A stretch of 7,994 nucleotides of DNA from Lactobacillaceae bacterium (GTDB taxonomy: Bacteria > Bacillota > Bacilli > Lactobacillales > Lactobacillaceae), in assembly GCA_031282325.1 (NCBI GenBank), contig JAITDY010000020.1:1-7994 (forward strand), in the 5' to 3' direction. The notes under the pieces are model-generated. The model did not search any database, was not told where the DNA came from, and saw only the letters and a list, made by a program, of their open reading frames with translations. The translations under genes and the position numbers were made by a program. Of the stretch, positions 1 through 5,473 are shown piece by piece; the first letter of the stretch is position 1; each line of letters starts with the position of its first letter.

Positions 1-19
1 TAATTGACATTATTGAACC
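1..19 (+). repeat. hsdS junction recombination site, mid class, copy 1
   Basis: TAATTGACATTATTGAACC is identical to bases 3245-3263 (+) and to the complement of 1466-1484. It is at least 19 bp and is cut by the left edge, so the full match may be longer. It lies at the boundary between the two halves of hsdS-1, encoding IDIIEP. It is in direct orientation to the hsdS-3 copy and inverted to the hsdS-2 copy. Recombination activity is inferred from position and from the nearby tyrosine recombinase. Confidence 0.65.
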
Positions 20-584
20 TATTGAAAAATTAGAAACCAATTTAAAACATACAGATAATAATTTAGAATTAATCGGAAAGTCATTAATTAGTAATATTAA
101 TTTTTCAGAACTTATGAACGAAAATTGTAATTTTATAAAGGGTGCTAACGAAAAAATTATTGAAAATGGAAATACAGTATTTTTAAATATATCTGCTGCC
201 AATGGTAAACCTAACAAATATATAAAAAATAATCCAAATATATCAATCGGCGATATTACATTATCGCTGGATGCAACGACTGGATTAGTAAACAAAGCGC
301 TGAATGGATTTAATGGTTATTTGTACAAAATAGAATCAAAAAAATATCAAAATTACGAAATTTATTATTCATTACTTAAAAAGGAAAATCAAAATATTAT
401 TAAAATGAACGAAACAGGAACAACGATAAAACACTCTCCAAATTCGAAAAAACAATTGTTAGTATATGATTTTAAAAATAAAGATCAATTGAAATCTTTT
501 TTTGAATTATCGATAAAAATCGAAATATATTTATTATCAATATCTAATTTGAAAAATAAATTAATTAATTTGTTAATAAAATAA
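1..584 (+). CDS. hsdS: HsdS specificity subunit, C-terminal half (hsdS-1, 5' end outside window)
   Basis: DNA-recognition subunit of a type I restriction-modification enzyme. An HsdS has two variable target-recognition domains (TRD1, TRD2), each followed by a conserved helix, and directs HsdM and HsdR to a bipartite target. Only the second half is visible: 193 codons, in frame from base 3. It opens in the central conserved helix (IDIIEPIEKLE), passes through a TRD2 with motifs such as ISIGDITLSLDATTG and GFNGYLYKI, and ends in the distal helix with LINLLIK and TAA at 582-584. The first 19 bases match the junction repeat found in the other two hsdS copies, so this half is a potential donor in half-gene exchange. 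Its own start, promoter and TRD1 lie to the left and cannot be judged. An ATG at 114 is internal, because the frame is open and conserved upstream of it. The HsdS assignment is strong; target sequence unknown. Confidence 0.88.
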   Translation, partial: IDIIEPIEKLETNLKHTDNNLELIGKSLISNINFSELMNENCNFIKGANEKIIENGNTVFLNISAANGKPNKYIKNNPNISIGDITLSLDATTGLVNKALNGFNGYLYKIESKKYQNYEIYYSLLKKENQNIIKMNETGTTIKHSPNSKKQLLVYDFKNKDQLKSFFELSIKIEIYLLSISNLKNKLINLLIK

Positions 585-642
585 TTTAATTACTATAATC
601 GAAGAAGAATATCGGTCGATTTAATTCTATTTAACACGATAA

Positions 643-716
643 TGGAGCAGATGATCGGAATCGGACCGACGTATGCAGCTTGGAAGGCTGCGGTTCTACC
701 ATTGAACTACATCTGC
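643..716 (-). tRNA. tRNA-Gly (anticodon UCC)
   Basis: Read on the minus strand this folds as a complete 74-nt cloverleaf with encoded CCA. Acceptor stem GCAGATG/CATCTGC, D arm GTTC/GAAC with the invariant GG in its loop, anticodon arm GCAGC-CTTCCAA-GCTGC giving anticodon TCC, 4-nt variable loop, T stem GTCGG/CCGAT, discriminator T, then CCA. In many mollicutes a UCC tRNA-Gly reads all or most GGN codons, so it may be essential. One oddity is that the T loop reads TCCGATT rather than the usual TTCGATT, placing C at position 55 (base 664). It sits between the 3' ends of two hsdS copies, inside DNA that mid-site recombination between hsdS-1 and hsdS-2 would invert. Confidence 0.96.
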
Positions 717-724
717 ATATTTTT

Positions 725-730
725 ATTATA
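725..730 (-). promoter_or_regulatory. Possible -10 box for tRNA-Gly
   Basis: A perfect TATAAT on the minus strand lies 8 bases upstream of the mature tRNA 5' end, a reasonable -10 position for a short-leader tRNA transcript. No convincing -35 hexamer is seen at 16-18 bases spacing. In such AT-rich DNA a TATAAT can occur by chance, so this is tentative. Confidence 0.35.
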
Positions 731-1465
731 TAATTTATTGCAAAAATAATATTATTGTTATTTCATTTGGATTTAATTTATATATAAAATACAATATTTT
801 CAATCGTTAAATATTAAATAGTTTTGGAAAATATTATATCGTGTATATTATTGAAACATATTTGTTATTTAATTAATAAATTTATCATTTTTTCTTTTAA
901 TGATACAAGCTTATTAATGAAATTATTTGAAAAAACAATTATTTTAGTAAAAACATTCAAAGCATTTTTTATATCAGAAAATAAATCAGGAGCATAATAG
1001 TTTTTAATATCATTTCATGATATTATAGGCATTTTTGTTCCTTTTGATTTTAAATCACAATATTTTTGAAATTCATCGCTAGAAAAAATTGCTAATATAT
1101 AACCTATGTCTTTTTCATTTATTGATTCGAAATTCAATAACGTTCCTAATATATCAATATCTTTTATCACTATTCCGTATTTTTTTAATTTTGGGCGAAT
1201 TGTTGAAATAAAAATATTGTTTTTTTTAGCAAAAAATTTATTAGTTTTGAAACCTGAAGATTTAGAAAATGAATTATTCAATAATGAATCAGAATTAATT
1301 TTTGATAAATCAATTATTTCGTCCGTTTGTTGCGACTTATTTCTCAATGGACGCACCAAATGTTGCAGCATATTTTTTTTATCTCTTTTTATATTTATAA
1401 AATTTTTAAATAGCATATGCAAATTATCAACCAAACTGATTAAGTTATTTATTACAAATTCTATC

Positions 1466-1486
1466 GGTTCAATAATGTCAATTATT
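1466..1486 (-). repeat. hsdS junction recombination site, mid class, copy 2
   Basis: The complement of these 21 bases is identical to 3243-3263 on the plus strand, forming a perfect inverted repeat across 1.8 kb. It encodes the central IIDIIEP segment of hsdS-2. In the orientation GGTTCAATAATGTCAATTAT it has arms AATAAT/ATTATT around GTCA. Identity at wobble positions on both sides, while flanking DNA diverges at once, argues for a recombination site rather than protein conservation alone. Confidence 0.7.
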
Positions 1487-1951
1487 TGTTTTTGCTCTTC
1501 AAAAGATGGAATTGTTATTGGCATATTTTCGATAACAGTTTTTGATATGTTAAATCTAGTATATCCAGTAACGTGCCTTATCATTCATGTTCTACATTTC
1601 TTACTTCTTAAATAATATGCAAAATATTTGAAATCAATTTTTCTTTTTGCATTAAATCTATATGCTTGACAAAACGAATTAACATACAATTTTTTATTGG
1701 TTAATACAATAGAAGACATTCCAATTTCTTCTGGCGTTTCTGAAGAACCTGTAAAAATAGCATCACCTAATTTTACCATATGTTGATTTTCTTCAATGTT
1801 AATGTTAACTCTGCCAAATTTTATATCGTCATTAATAATTACGTTTTTATAAACATTCATATACGTTATAAATTCAGAATTTGCCAAATTATAAAAGTCA
1901 ACCGATTTTTATTTTTAAGAGTTGAATACTTTGTATATAAGTCTTTAAATA

Positions 1952-1972
1952 AATAATAGCCATTATTGAACT
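1952..1972 (-). repeat. hsdS 5-prime recombination site, copy in hsdS-2
   Basis: The minus-strand sequence, A followed by GTTCAATAATGGCTATTATT, is identical to 2819-2839 on plus, a 21-bp perfect inverted repeat. Its arms are AATAAT/ATTATT around GGCT. Its first two bases complete the TAG stop codon of the recombinase gene; the rest encodes FNNGYY at the truncated start of hsdS-2. Together with its partner it encloses the recombinase and the divergent promoter region. Confidence 0.75.
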
Positions 1973-2687
1973 AAAAATATTTATCATATATTTTTTTATT
2001 TTGTTCAAGGGATAATTGTAAATATCTAAATGTAGTTTCAACCTTGCTGTGCCCTAATTGTAACATTACCATTTTGGGATTTGCACCGCGCAATAACAGA
2101 TGTGTGGCAAAACTGCGTCTTATTGAATGAGGTGTATATTTTTTACCTAACACTTCTTTTACATAAATTCTAATGGTTTTTGATGTGAAGTTAAAATCGG
2201 AAATTAAACTAGTTGTATCGTAATTATGGAATATTTCCCTAATTTTATTGCCTTTACCTTTAATTACCATTGTTTTTTTATTGTAAGAAATAATAGACTT
2301 AATTTCGCTAACTCTTATTCCTGTTTCAAATAAAAACCTAATTAGCATTTTCTTATTTATTGTTTCAGATGAATCATTAGGTGAAATATTTGTTTTTATA
2401 AACAAATATTGCTTTTTGAAGACATTTAAAAATTTCATGGGAACTCTTGGTAGTTTAATTTCTTTTAATTGTTTTATTCTCTTATCATTTATAAATTCAA
2501 AATAAGAAACCAAAACATTATAATGCGTCCATACTGTATTCGGACTATTGAATTTACTTTTTAATATTGCTTTTACATTTCTAATGTCTTTTAAATGATT
2601 TCGATATATTTGTAAAACACTTTTATATGTGGAAATTGTATTAGTAGAATATCCATTCCGTGCTAGGTGATTTAAATATTTATCCAT
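1971..2687 (-). CDS. Tyrosine recombinase (Xer/phage-integrase type), likely hsdS invertase
   Basis: Site-specific tyrosine recombinase, 238 aa, short but complete for the family. An N-terminal SAM-like DNA-binding region spans about residues 1-75 (start MDKYLNHLARNGYSTNTIST) and a C-terminal catalytic domain about 100-238. The full catalytic set is visible: Arg125 in ETGIRVSE, Lys145 in IKGKGNK, His187 and Arg190 in HSIRRS, His213 in LGHSKVETT and nucleophile Tyr222 in FRYLQL. It starts at ATG 2687 with no clear Shine-Dalgarno; an upstream in-frame ATG at 2708 runs into a stop. It is divergent from hsdS-3 and its stop codon overlaps the 5-prime repeat. Recombinases of this type beside hsdS genes are known to invert hsdS segments, for example in Mycoplasma pulmonis and streptococci. 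That it acts on the repeats here is inferred from location. A role as housekeeping XerC/D is less likely given the context. Confidence 0.92.
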   Translation of the reverse strand: MDKYLNHLARNGYSTNTISTYKSVLQIYRNHLKDIRNVKAILKSKFNSPNTVWTHYNVLVSYFEFINDKRIKQLKEIKLPRVPMKFLNVFKKQYLFIKTNISPNDSSETINKKMLIRFLFETGIRVSEIKSIISYNKKTMVIKGKGNKIREIFHNYDTTSLISDFNFTSKTIRIYVKEVLGKKYTPHSIRRSFATHLLLRGANPKMVMLQLGHSKVETTFRYLQLSLEQNKKIYDKYF

Positions 2688-2739
2688 ATGTAAATATAGT
2701 TAATGCATAATGATATATAATTTATTATAGGTACATATA
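2688..2739. promoter_or_regulatory. Divergent promoter region between recombinase and hsdS-3
   Basis: This 52-bp intergenic region separates the recombinase start (minus) from the hsdS-3 start (plus). A TATAAT at 2716-2721 on plus is 18 bases before the hsdS ATG. A TATAAT on minus at 2729-2724 is 36 bases before the recombinase ATG. No clear -35 boxes are visible. AGG at 2729-2731, eight bases before the hsdS-3 ATG, is a weak ribosome-binding site. The overlapping -10 candidates suggest that transcription in the two directions may compete. This is the only plausible promoter position for hsdS-3, but individual boxes are uncertain in such AT-rich DNA. Confidence 0.5.
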
Positions 2740-3918
2740 ATGATAAAATCAAGAAAAACGATTAAAAATGCAAATAGCAATATTATTAGCGATAAGTCAA
2801 ATATAGAGAGAAACCCAAAGTTCAATAATGGCTATTATTATTCTACAATCAAAGATATGTTTAAATTACAGCGTGGCATAGTGATTAATACAAAATTATT
2901 AAATGCTGACAAAAATAAATATCCAGTTTATAGCAGTAAAACTCAAAATGATGGTATTTTAGGTTACTTAAATACTTATATGTACGATGGAGAATACATT
3001 TCTTGGACTACAGACGGAAAATATGCTGGGACAGTTTTTTTAAGGGATGGCAAATTCAACATTACAAATGTTTGCGGAGTAATGATTCCCAAAACTAATT
3101 TAACATTAAATAAATACATATATTATTTTTTAAAATCTATTTCAACAAGATATGCAAGGACAGATATTTTAGGATATAAAATGATGTCGCATGATTTTGA
3201 AATTATTCCATTAAAATTTCCGCAAATGTCAATTCAACAACGAATAATTGACATTATTGAACCAATTGAAAATTTAATTAGTACATGCAATAAAATTATT
3301 AAAAATATAAGTTCTTTTGAGCAAAATTTATTAAAACGTATAGATACTAATGATAAAATTGAATTCAGTAATTTGCAAAATATTAAAATAATTTCATCAG
3401 GAATTAAACCATTTAGCGGACAAAAAGAATACATAGACACTTCATGTATTCAAGATTTCATACAAATTAAAAACGGATTAAAAATCTCATATGATAATAG
3501 ACCATCTCGAGCAAATATGTTGCCTATAAAAAATTCTTTTTGAATTGCTAAGTTAAAAAATAGCCCAAAATATATTTTAGTTAAACAATACATGGAAAGC
3601 AAAATTAATAATCAAATTTTTTCCACTGGTTTTTTAGGATTATCGTCAAATAACGAATTTTTAATAAATTATATTTCAGTTTTATGTTCAAGCCCAGAAT
3701 TTATTAATAATAAAGATATTGCTTCTACTGGTACCACAATGATGTCAATTAACAATGAAACATTTATGGGTTTATTTATACCAAAAATATCAATGTCTGA
3801 AATGGTAGAATTTGGCAGAAAAATAGACGATTTGATTAAAATTAATTATTGCATTGATGTTATCGTCTCAAAACTTGAACTAATTAAATCTCAATTACTT
3901 AAATTATTAATAAAATAA
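2740..3918 (+). CDS. hsdS: HsdS specificity subunit, full length (hsdS-3)
   Basis: The only complete HsdS in the window, 392 aa from ATG 2740 to TAA 3916-3918, with TGA at 3541-3543 read as Trp inside the conserved stretch SFWIAKLKNSPKYI. Order of parts: a short unique N-terminus (residues 1-27), the 5-prime repeat (FNNGYY), TRD1 to about residue 155 (PVYSSKTQNDGILGY, YISWTTDGKYAGTVF), central helix with IIDIIEPIE at about 169-177, TRD2 to about 350 (YIDTSCI, NRPSRANM, STGFLGLSS, ASTGTTMMSINNETF), and a distal helix ending LLKLLIK. It should pair with the HsdM and HsdR encoded next to it and set the methylation and cleavage target. Unlike usual hsdMS or hsdRMS operons it is transcribed against hsdM from its own promoter, and its stop codon abuts that of hsdM. 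The start is supported by AGG eight bases upstream and by the absence of similarity upstream. Confidence 0.94.
2819..2839 (+). repeat. hsdS 5-prime recombination site, copy in hsdS-3
   Basis: The plus strand reads A followed by GTTCAATAATGGCTATTATT, perfectly inverted relative to 1952-1972. It encodes FNNGYY at residues 28-33 of hsdS-3, between the unique N-terminus and TRD1. Codon phase matches the hsdS-2 copy, so a crossover here would keep frame at the junction. Confidence 0.75.
3243..3263 (+). repeat. hsdS junction recombination site, mid class, copy 3
   Basis: These 21 bases are identical to the complement of 1466-1486, and their last 19 match bases 1-19 in direct orientation. They encode IIDIIEP in the central helix of hsdS-3. 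Read on the minus strand, 18 of 20 core bases equal the 5-prime site at 2820-2839, so the two site classes in this gene face each other. Confidence 0.7.
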
Positions 3919-3925
3919 TTATTTT
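3912..3925. terminator. AT-only palindrome across two convergent stop codons, possible weak bidirectional terminator
   Basis: AAAATAATTATTTT is a perfect 14-bp palindrome holding both the hsdS-3 stop (3916-3918) and the hsdM stop (3921-3919). Its position between convergent genes suits a bidirectional terminator, but it has no G-C pairs and no loop, so a stable RNA hairpin is doubtful. It may be a by-product of two TAA codons in AT-rich DNA. Confidence 0.2.
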
Positions 3926-5448
3926 TTATTAAAATCACATGCTTTTTTAATTGCTGTCTTAACTTCCGGAATGAGTTTTTCAAATTCGCTAAAAAGATTT
4001 TCTAGTTGATAGCTTAAATTTTTAATTTCCTCTTTAGTTTTTTCCTCATCGATTTCTTCTTTAACGGTTTCAACATATCTTCCTGGAACAAACGAATAAT
4101 CGTTATTTTCTAACTCTTCTTCTGTTACTGTTTTTGCAAAACCCGGAACATTTACCTCTTCATTGTTGGAATGTTTATTATATAAATCTGACACTTTTTT
4201 AATATCTTCATCGGTCAATTCTCTTAGTTTTTTAGAAATCATATTACCTTTTAAATTTTGTGCAGAAATCATCAGCACTCTATTATTTGTTTTCCGATTG
4301 CTAAAGAATCAAATGCAAGCAGGAATACCGGTTGTATAAAAAAGTTTATCCGGCAGTTCAATAATTGCATCAACCTTATTATTTTTAATAAATGATTTTC
4401 TTATATTTTTTTCATCATGACTACTTGATAATGAACCGTTTGCTAATATACAGCCAGCTTTTCCGTTTGAAGAAAGTTTAAATAGAATATGTTCTAATCA
4501 CGCATAATTGCTATTTCCTTTTGGAGGCATGCCATATTTTGTAAATCGTGGATCATCAAGTAAAGTTTCACGGCTTCATTCCTTTAAATTAAACGGCGGA
4601 TTTGCCAATATATAGTCAAACTTAACATATTTATGTTGATCGTTTGTTAAAGTATCAGCACGATCATCTCCAAGAACATTTGAACCATCTGCTGTTTTGA
4701 GATTAAAACCATTTAGTAATAAATTCAATGCACATAAATTTCGTGTAGTTTGATTGCTTTCTTGTCCTCACACTGTGATGTCACGCAAATCTCCACCGCG
4801 TTCTTTAATATATTTTTTACATTGTACCAACATTCCGCCAGTTCCGCAACACGGATCGTAAATTTTTCCCTTTTGAGGTTTGATGATATTAACCATCAGT
4901 TTAACAATTGAATCAGGAGTATAAAATTCACCGCCTTTTTGTCCACGATCTCTAAAAAATTCTCCCAAAAAAAATTCATAAATTCTTCCTATCATATCTT
5001 CGCCATATTCACATAAATTTTCTTCATTAAATATTTCAATAACTTTTTTCAATTTAGTTTGATCAATTTTTTCATTATAATTTTTTTTAAATATACCCCT
5101 TAAAAGAGGATTATTTTTTTCGAGTTCAACCAACGCATCATCTATGCACTCGCCAATTTTTCCTGAATTAATATTTGATAAAATAAAATTTCAATCACAC
5201 TTATTGTTGAATTTAAATGTTTCATATACATCAAATAACTGGTTTCCGTCCAAATCAGTTTCGGTTAAACCATCATCTTCTAGTTTCTTTAATGCAATTT
5301 TATTTTTATCATCTAAGTACTTGAATGTTAAAATTCCTAAAATGACATGCATATAATCTTCGGCAGATAATTCACCTCTTAAAGTATTAGCTGCACTTCA
5401 TAATTTTCCTTCTAATTCTTTTATTGTTTTTTTATTATTGTTATCCAT
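3919..5448 (-). CDS. hsdM: HsdM, type I N6-adenine DNA methyltransferase subunit
   Basis: Methylates adenine at the target chosen by HsdS, using S-adenosylmethionine, and is part of both the modification (M2S) and restriction (R2M2S) complexes. It is 509 aa from ATG 5448 to TAA 3921-3919, a normal length. An N-terminal HsdM helical domain covers about residues 8-150 (LEGKLWSAANTLRG). The methyltransferase fold follows, with GGEFYTPDSIVKLM (172-185), SAM-binding motif I DPCCGTGGML (198-207) and catalytic NPPF (283-286). The remainder includes GNSNYAWLEHILFKL and LPDKLFYTTGIPACIWFF. Trp codons at residues 17, 86, 227, 291, in NYAWLEH and in CIWFF are all TGA; the frame is otherwise unbroken. 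It begins 25 bp after the hsdR stop and is probably cotranscribed with it. No key residue is missing. Confidence 0.96.
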
Positions 5449-5473
5449 ATTCTATATATACATATATTATAAC

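Larger units (their letters stand above)
865..1972 (-). pseudogene. hsdS: Headless, frameshifted hsdS cassette (hsdS-2), probably silent
   Basis: Second HsdS copy, on the minus strand. From 1908 to 865 the frame is open for 347 residues when TGA is read as Trp (W at 1585-1587 and 1015-1017). It contains TRD1 (NSEFITYMNVYKN, GDAIFTGSSETPEEIGMSS), the central helix (EEQKQIIDIIEPIE), TRD2 (GTKMPIISWNDIKNYY) and a C-terminal INLLIK. There is no good start: no ATG precedes TRD1, and upstream lies the 21-bp repeat 1952-1972 followed by the recombinase gene. Reading from that repeat in the frame used by hsdS-3 gives FNNGYYLFKDLYTKYSTLKNK, and then the frame is lost at A-rich tracts (1906-1916). Adding one A restores a continuous HsdS into VDFYNLANSEF. 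The copy therefore lacks promoter and start and carries a one-base deletion. It may be a silent cassette activated by inversion, or a decaying copy; a sequencing error in the A tract cannot be excluded. Confidence 0.8.
1952..2839. other. Predicted invertible promoter/start segment carrying the recombinase
   Basis: This 888-bp segment is bounded by the 21-bp perfect inverted repeats 1952-1972 and 2819-2839. Inside are the whole recombinase gene, the divergent intergenic region, and the hsdS start codon with its first 27 codons. In the order read here hsdS-3 owns the start. After inversion hsdS-2 would own it and hsdS-3 would become headless. The recombinase gene stays intact either way, since the repeat supplies the end of its stop codon on both sides. 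Confidence 0.65.
1466..3263. other. Predicted larger invertible segment bounded by mid sites of hsdS-2 and hsdS-3
   Basis: The 21-bp perfect inverted repeats 1466-1486 and 3243-3263 enclose both hsdS 5' halves, the recombinase and its promoter region. Inversion would join the start and TRD1 of hsdS-3 to TRD2 of hsdS-2, and the reverse, keeping frame because the repeat lies in the same codon phase in both genes. Predicted from sequence; no evidence of an alternative arrangement is available in one window. Confidence 0.6.

Noticed and set aside
597..621. AATCGA/TCGATT inverted repeat between hsdS-1 and the tRNA, possible terminator
   Set aside because: The stem is only six pairs with a 13-base loop and has no T run at either end, so it is too weak to call.
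745..756. Perfect palindrome AATAATATTATT, with the same arms as the recombination sites
   Set aside because: It lacks the four-base spacer and the GTTC flank, and such AT palindromes are expected in DNA this AT-rich.
1277..1286. TTCAATAATG half-site inside hsdS-2 TRD2
   Set aside because: The second arm ATTATT is absent at the right spacing; the following bases do not match either site class.
1106..1615. Long open frame on plus opposite hsdS-2
   Set aside because: It is antisense to conserved HsdS sequence, has low-complexity hydrophobic composition and no recognisable motif; it is a shadow of the real gene.
5466..5471. TATAAT on the minus strand between hsdR and hsdM, possible hsdM promoter
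   Set aside because: No -35 partner is seen, the gap is only 25 bp of nearly pure A/T, and cotranscription with hsdR explains expression.
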